Assembly: GCF_900143535.1 (NCBI RefSeq)
Contig: NZ_FRFA01000025.1
Span: forward strand, 1 to 43,761
Length of the DNA: 43,761 bases
Direction: 5' to 3'
DNA from: Tateyamaria sp. Alg231-49
GTDB taxonomy: Bacteria; Pseudomonadota; Alphaproteobacteria; Rhodobacterales; Rhodobacteraceae
Part shown: positions 1 through 7,573 of the stretch, piece by piece
Layout of the letters: every line of letters begins with the position of its first letter
Numbering within the stretch: the stretch's first letter is position 1
The notes under the pieces: generated by a model
What the model saw: the letters and a program-made list of their open reading frames with translations, nothing else
Databases searched by the model: none
Told to the model about the DNA's origin: nothing
Position numbers and translations under genes: made by a program

Positions 1-548
1 GTCCTATGCTTGTCATGCAAGCCCATGAAAAATCCAGCTTGCGTATCCGTTCAGGCCTCATGCGAAGACGGCGGCTGACCATACTCGAAAACGGTCCCTC
101 ACGACCAAGCCCAAAGCGATCCAGCCGCCACCACTGCCAGCCATAAATGGCTTGGCCGGCAGTGGCTCAATCTTTGCAGATCGATAAGGAAAGCATAAGA
201 CAAGCCCTCACTGTGAATTCGATTTTCATGCTGCGTGCGCTCGCAGCGCGAATATTGCCGCAGCTGCGTAGATCTCGGTGTTGCGCCGCGGCGGGAAAAC
301 CGGTCACTCAGACATCGTGCAGCAAGACTATGAAGTTGAAGGATCAAGTTGCGGGCGTAGCCGACATTGCTGCCGTGAAATCGAGTCTGGTCAATATGAT
401 CGGCCGACCTCAGCTTTCGCTGCCAAACTGCCGCGTAATGCTTGTTTTTCACGGGTAGATGATCGAAAGATAGTGGTATGAAAACAGGCGGACTTGGCGG
501 GGACTTCGGATAAGCCCGTGCAACGATGGCAAGGAGGCATTTGATCGG
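1..548. other. Intergenic stretch, no supported gene
   Basis: I see no convincing coding region here. The open frames are short, lie on both strands, and show no recognisable motif. The only structure I can point to is an inverted repeat at about 131-165, with 8-base arms CCACTGCC and GGCAGTGG plus inner pairing (GCC/GGC). It has no run of T after it, so I do not call it a terminator. The end of the stretch must hold the promoter and ribosome binding site of the hydrolase gene at 549. Confidence 0.5.
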
Positions 549-2519
549 ATGAAGACGGCAGTACTTTGTGCCCTCTCTTTTTTGGGCATCTTCCTAGTTG
601 TTGAAGCTGAAGATGTGAGCGCGGAAGAGTTAACCCCTGTGGCTGGCGGCGGCTTCGACGTCGACCCAGTGCGACTGGCCTCGCTTGCACCTCCTCCTCG
701 ATTGTCGGACCGAGAACTTGACCTGCATACTGTGCCTTGCTTGCCCGGAACGACGCTCGGAATAGGTGAGATCGAAGGACAGGACTACTTCTGCGGCGTT
801 TTCACCGTACCTCAGAATTGGTGGGCTCCGGACGGCCTAAATCTGGACATTGGCTTCCTGGTGGCAAGGGCATCGGGTGAGACCCCGCGACGTGACCCCC
901 TGCTATCTCTGGCGGGGGGGCCAGGCCAATCGTCGGTCCTTGCCCCAATTGTCGAGAAGTACCGGTCCGTGAGGTTTGAGCGAGATATCATCTTTTTCGA
1001 TATTCGCGGTGCCGGCGTCAGCCAGCGCCTCGGTGTCGAAGAGTGCCTTGTGTTGGCTCTACAAAACGGAGCTCCGACCGATCAAATTGCCGCGTTGCAG
1101 TCTGCTGCAACGCGCTTTCTTGCCGTGGCGCGCAATGAAGAAACCCCAAGTACTCCAAGGCTTTGGGATCTAGACATTCCTGTGCTCAACGAGACTTGTT
1201 GGGAGCAGTTCACAGCTCAGGGTATCGATCTGAATCAATTTACGACGGCTTCAAATGCGAGGGACGCCATCGAATTGATAAGCGCCATAGGCTACGATGA
1301 ATTCAATATTGAAGGCGTTTCCTACGGAACGCGATTGGCCATGGCAATCATGGACGGCTTGCCGGGATATGCGGACGCTCCGCAACTACGGTCCGTGGTC
1401 CTCGACTCGACCTTTCCTCCCTCCGTGTATCTGATCCGTACAATCGTGCACTCTGATCACGACTTCATTCTTCAACTTCTCGAGGAGTGCAGCACGGATA
1501 GGGCCTGTGACGCAGCCTATCCCAGTCTAGGGCACCGGTTGGCCGACCTGCTTATCTCCTTGGACGATCAACCGTTATCCGTTGATTCGGAAACCGTAAA
1601 TCTTGCGGACGTTGTTGCGCAATTGACCAACGTTTCAGGGTCGCGCGCCGCATACATTCCGAGGATGATCGTAGAATTGGAGGCAGGTGAGTTGGACACC
1701 TATCTTGCGCTGCGCGACGGGCAGGTCGGCACAGAGCTTGCCGAGAGCTCAATGGGCTTCACCTTCGACATGGCTGATCCGGTACAGGCGTTCATCAGCA
1801 ATGCAGCGACACTTTTGGACGATCAGGCGGCCGCCGAGTTCGTTTTCTATATGTCATTTGGTTTGGTGCAGGATGATCCGATAGCAACCCTTAGGACCAT
1901 TGTCGACGACGGCTACGCTGGAGACATCCGTGCACAAATGTCCGATATGCTCGAGCGACTGACTGTTGATGACGTTGTCAGGTCCCCATATGTAGCAAGA
2001 CAACGTGCACTCATCTCAGCCTCGGAGGAGAACTCCGAGGCGCAACGCATGAACCTTCGCAGGAGCATAACGGGCACGCTACCGCATTTTCTCTACACCG
2101 CAATCCACTGCGCAGACGACATCCTGCACGAACGATTTGAGGATGCGGTGAACAGCTACAACGACTTGCTCTTCCCTCAACTGACGGACTTGGACATGTC
2201 GCGAGCGGAGGCTGGGCGCTGTGTAGGGTGGCCCGTGCAAAGGGCATCGATTGAAGCCAAAAACCCTGTGGAGAGCGAAGTTCCGACGCTGATACTTCAA
2301 GGTGCCTACGACAAACCGACACCGACCTACATGGGCAGACGCGCACATCGCGAGCTCAACAACAGCACCTATGTTCTGGTGCCGCAACAAGGTCATGGCA
2401 CTTGGAACTCAGCGGAGAGCTGCGTGGGACAAATAGCAGCTGCTTTCCTTGATGCACCCAGCGCAGGTGTCGATCTTGACTGCCTTGACGCGCGCCGACC
2501 TCAATGGGCGCTGCCTTAA
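549..2519 (+). CDS. Secreted alpha/beta hydrolase, TAP-like (tripeptidyl aminopeptidase type)
   Basis: This 656-residue protein starts with a hydrophobic signal peptide (about residues 1-25). The motif LAGGPGQSS near residue 120 fits the oxyanion-hole HGGPG-like loop of prolyl-aminopeptidase-type hydrolases. The nucleophile elbow is GVSYG with Ser258. The C-terminal TAP-like part supplies an aspartate in GAYDKPTP (about Asp588) and a histidine in QQGHGTW (about His616), giving a complete Ser-Asp-His triad. The family comprises exported peptidases or esterases. The substrate cannot be read from the sequence. The gene stands alone, with noncoding DNA on both sides. A periplasmic or extracellular location is inferred from the signal peptide. 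Confidence 0.85.
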   Translation: MKTAVLCALSFLGIFLVVEAEDVSAEELTPVAGGGFDVDPVRLASLAPPPRLSDRELDLHTVPCLPGTTLGIGEIEGQDYFCGVFTVPQNWWAPDGLNLDIGFLVARASGETPRRDPLLSLAGGPGQSSVLAPIVEKYRSVRFERDIIFFDIRGAGVSQRLGVEECLVLALQNGAPTDQIAALQSAATRFLAVARNEETPSTPRLWDLDIPVLNETCWEQFTAQGIDLNQFTTASNARDAIELISAIGYDEFNIEGVSYGTRLAMAIMDGLPGYADAPQLRSVVLDSTFPPSVYLIRTIVHSDHDFILQLLEECSTDRACDAAYPSLGHRLADLLISLDDQPLSVDSETVNLADVVAQLTNVSGSRAAYIPRMIVELEAGELDTYLALRDGQVGTELAESSMGFTFDMADPVQAFISNAATLLDDQAAAEFVFYMSFGLVQDDPIATLRTIVDDGYAGDIRAQMSDMLERLTVDDVVRSPYVARQRALISASEENSEAQRMNLRRSITGTLPHFLYTAIHCADDILHERFEDAVNSYNDLLFPQLTDLDMSRAEAGRCVGWPVQRASIEAKNPVESEVPTLILQGAYDKPTPTYMGRRAHRELNNSTYVLVPQQGHGTWNSAESCVGQIAAAFLDAPSAGVDLDCLDARRPQWALP

Positions 2520-2561
2520 AGAAGAGCATACTTAGCCCACATTACTTGCGGGTCGTGAATA

Positions 2562-2577
2562 TCAAACCTTGGTTTGA
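2562..2577. promoter_or_regulatory. Short palindrome downstream of the hydrolase gene
   Basis: TCAAACC-TT-GGTTTGA is an inverted repeat with 7-base arms and a 2-base centre. It lies between the hydrolase stop and the small lipoprotein gene. It could be an operator for the downstream gene. The loop is too short and there is no T run, so a terminator is unlikely. Confidence 0.3.
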
Positions 2578-2680
2578 ATAGCATTGGGAGGAGAAGAGCC
2601 GAGGCGCATCAGTTTGGCGTTGCCTCGGGTAAACTGGACGTGTTTAATGGACGGGGTTCACATCGATGGAGGAGGTCAAC

Positions 2681-2962
2681 ATGAAGAAAAGTATTGTTTT
2701 TTGCGGTCTGACAACGCTCTCATTTGCCTTGGCGGGATGCGTGGAAACGACCACCACCCCTGGTGCAGCAGTGTCCAGTAGCGCTTGCCCATCAAATCTT
2801 GGCGCGAACGAGTGCGAATACTATCGAGACGGTTACGCACTTGGTGTCCAAGATCGCGGCATGGGTATGAGCATGGCCTATGAGCGTCATGACGGATACG
2901 ATTCGACTTTCGAACCCTACTTCGCAAGCGGATACAATGCGGGTTGGTCTTCAAGCGGGTAG
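2681..2962 (+). CDS. Small lipoprotein
   Basis: This is a 93-residue protein with a lipoprotein signal: MKKS, a hydrophobic stretch, then the lipobox LAGC with Cys20 as the lipidated residue. I chose the ATG at 2681 because a strong GGAGG lies just before it. An in-frame ATG at 2666 sits upstream of that Shine-Dalgarno and would spoil the signal peptide. The mature part is short and rich in Gly, Tyr and Ser (for example GYDSTF, GYNAGWSSSG) and matches no family I recognise. It is expected to be anchored in the inner or outer membrane facing the periplasm. Function is unknown. Confidence 0.7.
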   Translation: MKKSIVFCGLTTLSFALAGCVETTTTPGAAVSSSACPSNLGANECEYYRDGYALGVQDRGMGMSMAYERHDGYDSTFEPYFASGYNAGWSSSG

Positions 2963-3185
2963 TACTTGGGCCTGACTGGAGACGCCAGCTACTGACCTTA
3001 GGAACGCGGGAATCAGATGAAGAATCCTTCGAGTTCGTTGCCGTGACGCTGTTGAGGGGCTTTGCCTGACCCGCGTAACCTACTCGCGGTACCGGGTGTA
3101 CGACAGGTCAGTCTTGTCACGCGAAACCAGTGTAAACGGTTATCTCTTTTTCCCAAGTTCTGTGATCTGGAAATCGGTGTGGCTC

Positions 3186-3386
3186 ATGAGGAATAAACTG
3201 GGCATTCTTGGCCTTGTCTGTCTTGTTTTGGCTGGCTTTTCATGGCTTACAGAGACGCTTTTTTATGGCGATGTCGATGCAGAGGGAGTGCTTCAGGACA
3301 GCTTTTTCTTGCCTCTGACACTTATCTTTGCGGTGCTCGGCGTTGCGCTTGTCGTGATTTCAATCATCTTGGATCGTCGTCGATAG
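3186..3386 (+). CDS. DUF3955-like small membrane protein
   Basis: This 66-residue protein has two transmembrane segments (about residues 5-22 and 40-61) joined by an acidic loop containing DVDAEGVLQDSFFLP. A two-helix layout with a loop of the form V-D-x-x-G-x-L-x-x-x-FF is typical of DUF3955 proteins, whose role is unknown. The frame stays open upstream to 3096, but the first 30 residues of that longer version look unlike the family, so I prefer the ATG at 3186. It ends in positively charged RRR, as expected for a cytoplasmic C-terminus. Confidence 0.6.
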   Translation: MRNKLGILGLVCLVLAGFSWLTETLFYGDVDAEGVLQDSFFLPLTLIFAVLGVALVVISIILDRRR

Positions 3387-3399
3387 AGCGCCCTCATTA

Positions 3400-3623
3400 T
3401 CAACGGTAGGGAATGCTGAAGAACGAGAAGCTGTTGGTCTGGGTGATTACAGGCGCTCCAGTTTCCGCGATGAGGCTTGCCATTGCGGCACTTCCCGTCG
3501 GACAGGCCACAAGATCGGCCGCATCGTCAAGGAAATCGACAGTGAACGCCGTTTCGCCGACAAGTTGGCATTCGTCTGCAACGCTTCGGTAACCACGAAC
3601 GAAGTTCAGTTCCGGGTCAGGTT
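3400..3623 (-). pseudogene. C-terminal fragment of an unidentified gene, cut at the IS3 end
   Basis: On the minus strand a frame of about 70 codons runs from the left end of the IS3-family element to a stop at 3400. The residues look like genuine protein, for example ADECQLVGETAF and LVACPTGSAAMASLIAET, but the only available start (GTG at 3648) lies inside the IS. The 5' part of the gene is therefore missing. I did not find a matching N-terminal piece on the other side of the element (4,855 onward), so the insertion was probably accompanied or followed by a deletion. I do not recognise the family. Confidence 0.5.
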
Positions 3624-3686
3624 TGGACCTGTCGCGGTTTGATGCCACCCCTTTGATAGCACTTACTGCAACAAAGGAGATGAACT

Positions 3687-3962
3687 ATGGGACTGAAACG
3701 GACGGACGAGTTCCGCGAAGATGCGGTGCGTATCGCACTGACCAGCGGGCTAACGCGCAAGCAGGTTGCGGACGATCTTGGCGTTGGGATGTCGACGCTG
3801 AACAAATGGATCACGGCGCATCGAGACACAAACGTGGTGTCGAAAGAGGATATTAGCCTCGCTCAAGAGAATGACCGGCTTCGGCGTGAGATCCGCATTC
3901 TCAAGGAGGAGCGGGACATCCTAAAAAAAGCCACCCAGTTCTTCGCGGGCCTAAAGCAATGA
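3687..3962 (+). CDS. IS3-family transposase OrfA (HTH subunit)
   Basis: This 91-residue protein has an N-terminal helix-turn-helix (about residues 8-45, with LTRKQVADDLGVGMSTLNKW) that binds the IS ends. A leucine-zipper-like heptad region follows (about 55-85, ENDRLRREIRILKEERDILKK) and mediates multimerisation. These are the standard parts of IS3 OrfA. A good ribosome site, AAGGAG, precedes the ATG. The stop codon overlaps the ATG of orfB (ATGA), and a slippery A7G run near the 3' end allows production of the OrfAB fusion. A 5' relic of a related orfA lies at 8,210. Confidence 0.92.
   Translation: MGLKRTDEFREDAVRIALTSGLTRKQVADDLGVGMSTLNKWITAHRDTNVVSKEDISLAQENDRLRREIRILKEERDILKKATQFFAGLKQ
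3923..3930 (+). promoter_or_regulatory. Programmed -1 frameshift site (A7G)
   Basis: Seven A followed by G sit at the end of orfA. Slipping back by one base puts ribosomes into the orfB frame, which is open from this point through the orfB ATG at 3959 (12 codons with no stop). A-AAA-AAG slippery runs are the known IS3-family mechanism for making the active OrfAB transposase. The fit is by position and frame; frameshifting itself is inferred. Confidence 0.7.
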
Positions 3963-4816
3963 GATTTAGGTTTATCGAAGAACACAGATGCAACTTCCCA
4001 ATCAAACGGCTTTGCCATGTTGTTGGTGTCAGCACGCGGGGCTTGCGGGCGTTCCGAAGTCGGCCCGCCAGTCGCAGGCAGCGGTCTGATCTGGTCACTC
4101 TGGCCCACATCAAGGAACAGTCCCGTCTCAGCCTGGGCAGTTATGGCAGGCCTCGAATGACCGAAGAGTTGAAGGAGATTGGTCTGAATGTGGGGCACCG
4201 CCGTGTGGGCAGATTGATGCGCCAGAACGGGATATCTGTCATTCGGACCCGCAAACACAAGGTGACAACCGATAGCGACCACAAGTTCAACATTGCACCA
4301 AACCTGCTGGATCGAAACTTCTCAGCTGACCTGCCAAATCAAAAGTGGGCAGGCGACATCAGCTATGTTTGGACCCGCGAAGGGTGGTTGTATTTGGCTG
4401 TGATCCTAGACTTGCACTCTCGGCGTGTGATCGGCTGGGCAGTAAGCAATCGCATGAAGCGCGATTTGGCGATCCGGGCGTTGAATATGGCCATCGCGTT
4501 CCGGCAGCCGCCCAAAGGTTGTATCCATCACACTGATCGCGGGTCGCAATATTGTTCCCATGACTACCAGAAAATCCTGCGCCAGCACGACTTCAAAGTA
4601 TCGATGAGCGGTAAGGGTAATTGTTATGACAACGCCGCCATCGAGACGTTCTTCAAGACCATCAAAGCTGAACTGATCTGGCGACGGTCATGGGAAACGC
4701 GGCGGCAGGCTGAGATGGCGATCTTCGAATACATAAACGGGTTCTATAACCCGCGACGACGACACTCAGCACTCGGTTGGAAAAGCCCCGTCGCTTTCGA
4801 ACGCAAGGTGGCCTAA
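3959..4816 (+). CDS. IS3-family transposase OrfB (DDE integrase domain)
   Basis: This 285-residue protein has the rve/DDE catalytic core. The first Asp is in WAGDISYV, the second in HHTDRGSQY, and the Glu in NAAIETFFKTIK, followed by the conserved C-terminal NPRRRHSALGWKSP. The N-terminal HTH_21-like region (STRGLRAF through RPRMTEEL) is also present. The enzyme performs strand transfer of the IS ends, normally as an OrfAB fusion made by frameshifting at 3923-3930. All three catalytic residues are in place, so nothing suggests inactivation. Confidence 0.92.
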   Translation: MRFRFIEEHRCNFPIKRLCHVVGVSTRGLRAFRSRPASRRQRSDLVTLAHIKEQSRLSLGSYGRPRMTEELKEIGLNVGHRRVGRLMRQNGISVIRTRKHKVTTDSDHKFNIAPNLLDRNFSADLPNQKWAGDISYVWTREGWLYLAVILDLHSRRVIGWAVSNRMKRDLAIRALNMAIAFRQPPKGCIHHTDRGSQYCSHDYQKILRQHDFKVSMSGKGNCYDNAAIETFFKTIKAELIWRRSWETRRQAEMAIFEYINGFYNPRRRHSALGWKSPVAFERKVA

Positions 4817-4854
4817 ACGAGCACTTGGGGCGGCACGAAAGCGGGACAGGTCCA

Positions 4855-5099
4855 ACCCGTTCTAGCTTACTGCAAGAGCAAGAAAGCTCCTTAAGAAGAG
4901 CGTGTCGTACACCGTCGCGATCCGGGCGCTTCCCGGGCGCGGGACTTCAGACTGAATGTGCCGAATTGCAGGGCAACCGGCAACAGGCGTGAGAGGGGCC
5001 GCTCTAACCAGCTATATTCAATCGCGCCATGTCTGCTTCAGACTGGCTCCGGTTAACTGACCAAATCCGTAAGAGAGCGGCTTCCGGTGCGGAGTCGAT
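4855..5099. other. Gap between IS3 and the terminase gene
   Basis: No confident gene lies here. One small plus-strand frame (5029-5127, 32 codons, beginning MSASDWLRLTDQ and ending GMVI) looks protein-like, but it runs across the promoter at 5100-5128 and has no clear ribosome site. I mention it only as a possible relic of the sequence that lay upstream of the cassette. The missing part of the gene cut at 3,623 was not found here. Confidence 0.3.
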
Positions 5100-5128
5100 T
5101 TGCCAACGTTACGGGATGGTAATATAAT
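5100..5128 (+). promoter_or_regulatory. Sigma70-type promoter for the terminase small subunit gene
   Basis: A -35 box TTGCCA (5100-5105) and a perfect -10 box TATAAT (5123-5128) are separated by 17 bases, the optimal spacing. Transcription would begin around 5135, about 20 bases before the ATG at 5157 and just upstream of its GGAG ribosome site. This is the best-looking consensus promoter I noticed in the window. Confidence 0.65.
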
Positions 5129-5156
5129 ACCCCATACCCGCGCTGTAGGAGCCATC

Positions 5157-5651
5157 ATGTCCAGCCGTAGAGCCGCTGCCAACTCGCTTGAACAGCAACT
5201 CAAATCCGCCAAAGTCGCCGCATCCGACACCCAACATGACTGGCCCAATCTCATCGCGATTGGTCCCGCCGGAAAGGCCGCATTGGATGTTTTTCGGGCC
5301 GGTCAGTTAAGCAGGGCGCACGAGGACTGGAGTCCCCTTGATCTGATCGAACTTGCTCGGGTCAGCAAAACTATCGTTCAGGCGGATCGTGAACAGGGGC
5401 TGTACGAGCAAGAGGGCACTTTAATCGCTGGCGGAAAGAACGGAACCAATTTGGTGGTGAACCCGCGCGGTCGGGCATTGAGTGCTCTGAACTCGCAGAT
5501 AAACGCCACCTTGCGACGACTTGGGATCACAAGGATGAGTGTTGCTACGAAACGTGGGATCGCCGCCCGTGCAGACGCCGAGCGCCAGATGCGCGAAAGC
5601 TACTCCGCAACGCATTCTGGCAACAATCCCGACGACATCTCTTTGATTTGA
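5157..5651 (+). CDS. P27-family phage terminase small subunit-like protein
   Basis: This 164-residue protein resembles phage terminase small subunits of the P27 type, which recognise phage DNA for packaging. The central W-x-P-x-D-L-x-x-L-A-x-x (WSPLDLIELARVS) is followed by a GTLIAGGKNGTNLVVNP segment, then the NPRGRALSALNSQINATLRRLGIT region, matching the family's N-P-x...L-x-x-x-LG pattern. I use the ATG at 5157, which has GGAG before it, rather than an upstream GTG/ATG-poor extension. No large subunit, portal or capsid gene follows, so it is either a prophage relic or a captured DNA-binding protein. The promoter upstream argues that it is expressed. Confidence 0.65.
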   Translation: MSSRRAAANSLEQQLKSAKVAASDTQHDWPNLIAIGPAGKAALDVFRAGQLSRAHEDWSPLDLIELARVSKTIVQADREQGLYEQEGTLIAGGKNGTNLVVNPRGRALSALNSQINATLRRLGITRMSVATKRGIAARADAERQMRESYSATHSGNNPDDISLI

Positions 5652-5686
5652 TGTAACTGGCTGCCATCACTTAAGGGACCTACCTG

Positions 5687-6271
5687 CTAACGTCGTAACA
5701 CAGAAAAAAGGCGGCATCCGTAGCTGGCAGAAAAGCGAACGTCCGGCGTCCTCGGTAGATGGTGAACACCCGGTTCGGAACCGTCTCGTAGCCATTTCTC
5801 CAATTGCTCGACATCCCGAGTTGAGACACCGGATACGCGATGTCCCCGACCAGCTGCCGCCAAATGCTGCAATTCCCAAGGCAGCGAAATCGGTGATCTA
5901 CCAAAGTACCAACTGCAATCCGCGTCTAGCACAAGTATCGGCCCGGAAAGGTCTTTTCTTTGTGCGTCTGAATTGTCGTGGTAGCTGGGGTCAAGCCTTT
6001 CAACACTTCCGTCCGCAAGAATGCTGTAAACCGCATCAATCCTTTCAGGATACCTTTCGGTATAGTCCGTCCATTCCAGAACATCCGCAACACGGCCAGC
6101 GTAAACCAGTTCCCCTCTCTCATGGGGTCTGGGCATAAAGGCGGCAACCCAATCGCCTGCGCGCGCGCTTCTTCGAATGAGAGGCTTGCAGGTTGCCAAA
6201 GTGATAAGGTTTTGATCAATGCATGGAGCGCGGCCACTGTCATGGGCTAAAATGTATCTAAAGCACCTCAT
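5687..6271 (-). CDS. Nmad2-family protein (nucleotide modification associated domain 2)
   Basis: This 194-residue protein begins MRCFRYILAHDSGRAPC and continues LATCKPLIRRSARAGDW, then GELVYAGRVADVLEW, ILVLDADCSWYFGR and PISLPWEL. That order of motifs (N-terminal H-D-x-G-x-AP, a CKPxIRR strand, GDW, LVYAxRV, an FG-x-x-P-x-x-LP block) is what I know of the Nmad2 family, predicted from comparative genomics to act with phage or host DNA-base modification systems. The start is fixed by a 4-base ATGA overlap with the stop of the Nmad3 gene, so the two are translationally coupled. The frame remains open upstream, but that part is only the shadow of Nmad3. The biochemical activity of the family is not established. 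Confidence 0.72.
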   Translation of the reverse strand: MRCFRYILAHDSGRAPCIDQNLITLATCKPLIRRSARAGDWVAAFMPRPHERGELVYAGRVADVLEWTDYTERYPERIDAVYSILADGSVERLDPSYHDNSDAQRKDLSGPILVLDADCSWYFGRSPISLPWELQHLAAAGRGHRVSGVSTRDVEQLEKWLRDGSEPGVHHLPRTPDVRFSASYGCRLFSVLRR

Positions 6272-6999
6272 ACAACTGAAGGCTTCGAAATCAATTGATC
6301 TAGCCAATCCTTGGCATCGCTCCGAACTCCGATATCGCAAACAAATTCCTGCCCACGCGCCACACACTGCAAGCGATTGTCTGGCAGCCATCTTTCGGGT
6401 GCGCGATGATAGGTCAAACCACACTCTTTCAGCCAACTGGGCACATTCCAAATAGTTAACGGGCCTCCATCCTGTGTCAGCCTCAAGCCGGGGCGAGGTT
6501 CTTTGAAAAGGCCGCCCTTGCCGAGATAAATCATGTTGTTTTGGTTCCATTCCCCGAGTGTGTGCGGATGTTGAATCGGAAGCCAATCGGGCGACTGTTC
6601 TCTACTCGGATGAGCGCCCAGATGTATAATGTGTTCGATTTGTTGCCAGCCGAATATCCAGTGCTGTCTAGGCCTGCCGCTGGCTTGGAAGAGACCAAAA
6701 AATAAGAATACATCGCCTTCACCAACGCCATTGTTCGCCAGATGTGATTGCGCAGCACCAGTTTGTCCAAACGCACAGCGCCCGTCGGCAAAGAACGGAT
6801 CGGCATGGCACAAGTGATGTGCAGGTATTTTCCCAGCGGTCTTTTCCTCCACCAAGTCTCCAAGACCCAAGTCTGAGTATGTTGTTTCGCTGCGACGGCT
6901 AGTGGGGATTGGCAAAGAGATCAAAGATTTTTCTGTTAGTGGAGAAGCTGTTCCACCAGCACCACTGTCAAAGCCTTTCCGACTGAAAATTATCTTCAA
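6268..6999 (-). CDS. Nmad3-family protein (nucleotide modification associated domain 3)
   Basis: This 243-residue protein starts MKIIFSRKGFDSGAGGTASP and then has SLPIPTSRRSETTYSDL, the signature N-terminus of the Nmad3 family. Further family-like blocks are HLCHADPFF, VGEGDVFLFFGLF, GAHP, NNMIYLGK and WNVPSWL. Nmad3 proteins are predicted partners in nucleotide or DNA modification; some resemble binding or processing domains, but no activity is proven. Translation appears to start at TTG (6999), because the MKIIFSRKGFD start is so conserved. It is first in a two-gene minus-strand operon with Nmad2 (ATGA overlap) and divergent from a GIY-YIG-like gene. Confidence 0.75.
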   Translation of the reverse strand: MKIIFSRKGFDSGAGGTASPLTEKSLISLPIPTSRRSETTYSDLGLGDLVEEKTAGKIPAHHLCHADPFFADGRCAFGQTGAAQSHLANNGVGEGDVFLFFGLFQASGRPRQHWIFGWQQIEHIIHLGAHPSREQSPDWLPIQHPHTLGEWNQNNMIYLGKGGLFKEPRPGLRLTQDGGPLTIWNVPSWLKECGLTYHRAPERWLPDNRLQCVARGQEFVCDIGVRSDAKDWLDQLISKPSVV

Positions 7000-7162
7000 C
7001 TTTGTTTCCCCGGAAGTGTTCTGAAATCTCCAAAACCAATCTACTTGGATGTTTCAGCTAAGCAACCATGACCGTCAGGCGTGACAACGATGGTTGTAAA
7101 TCTGAGTTGCCTGCAAAATAGTCCAAGTGCTCGGTTCCCAACACAAGAGAGAGTGACTGACC
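7000..7162. promoter_or_regulatory. Divergent control region between Nmad3 and the GIY-YIG-like gene
   Basis: This 163-base region must carry the promoters of both arms of the cassette. It contains an inverted repeat AACCAT (7064-7069) / ATGGTT (7090-7095), which could be a regulator site. A purine-rich AGAGAGAG segment before 7163 serves as ribosome site for the plus-strand gene. I could not assign clear -35/-10 pairs. No regulator gene is present in the cassette. Confidence 0.35.
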
Positions 7163-7540
7163 ATGACGAAGATGGTGTACGCAAATGGCTATCGCGACCC
7201 TCAGATTGTATACGGCCACCGCTTCCCCGGTGAGGATGAACTGTTCCACATCGGTAGCGGTAAACCCGGCAGAGCGCTCAGTCCCGTGCGTGGTGCGCCG
7301 TGGCGTGATTATGTCGGGGACCGGGACGTGGAAGTTGTAGTACTAGAAACCTACACTTGCCCCGCACGCACTCGGCTGCGCGAAGCCCAATTGATACACA
7401 AACTCCAGCCAGTCACGAACCACCACCACCGGAACGGCCCACACAAGCAAGTGGAGCGAGGCTTTACCAAGGGAGGGATGCGCTGTGACTGCGGCGCAAC
7501 CGACTGTTACGGAAAAGAAGCCTTGAAGAAGGGGTTATGA
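7163..7540 (+). CDS. GIY-YIG-like endonuclease with a Cys-rich tail
   Basis: This 125-residue protein matches the GIY-YIG nuclease layout: a first strand IVYGHR (16-20), a second strand LFHIGSGKPGRALS (28-40) in which HIG replaces YIG, the conserved Arg37, a following helix and WRDYV, then VEVVVLE, and finally REAQLIHKLQPVTN with the catalytic Glu74 and Asn86. Such domains cut DNA using one metal ion. The C-terminus carries Cys108, Cys110 and Cys115 (RCDCGATDC), which may bind zinc. It probably forms an operon with the gene starting 33 bases downstream. The fold assignment is from motif order only. Confidence 0.6.
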   Translation: MTKMVYANGYRDPQIVYGHRFPGEDELFHIGSGKPGRALSPVRGAPWRDYVGDRDVEVVVLETYTCPARTRLREAQLIHKLQPVTNHHHRNGPHKQVERGFTKGGMRCDCGATDCYGKEALKKGL

Positions 7541-7573
7541 GGCTGATCTACCTGATGGATAGGAGCATGAAAA

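Larger units (their letters stand above)
3624..4854 (+). mobile_element. IS3-family insertion sequence
   Basis: The element is about 1.23 kb, with imperfect terminal inverted repeats of about 28 bases. Both ends begin TTGGACCTGTC when read inward, then continue CG, TTT, TGCC, CCCC with scattered mismatches. The tips read TG...CA, as usual for IS3. Inside are orfA and an overlapping orfB. Both frames are intact, so the element could be active. I see no 3-4 bp target duplication at the edges, which suggests a later rearrangement, in keeping with the broken gene at the left edge. Confidence 0.85.

Noticed and set aside
5926..6243. Alternative minus-strand frame inside the Nmad2 gene
   Set aside because: The overlapping frame carries the Nmad2 motifs in order and the coupled start. 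This one has none.
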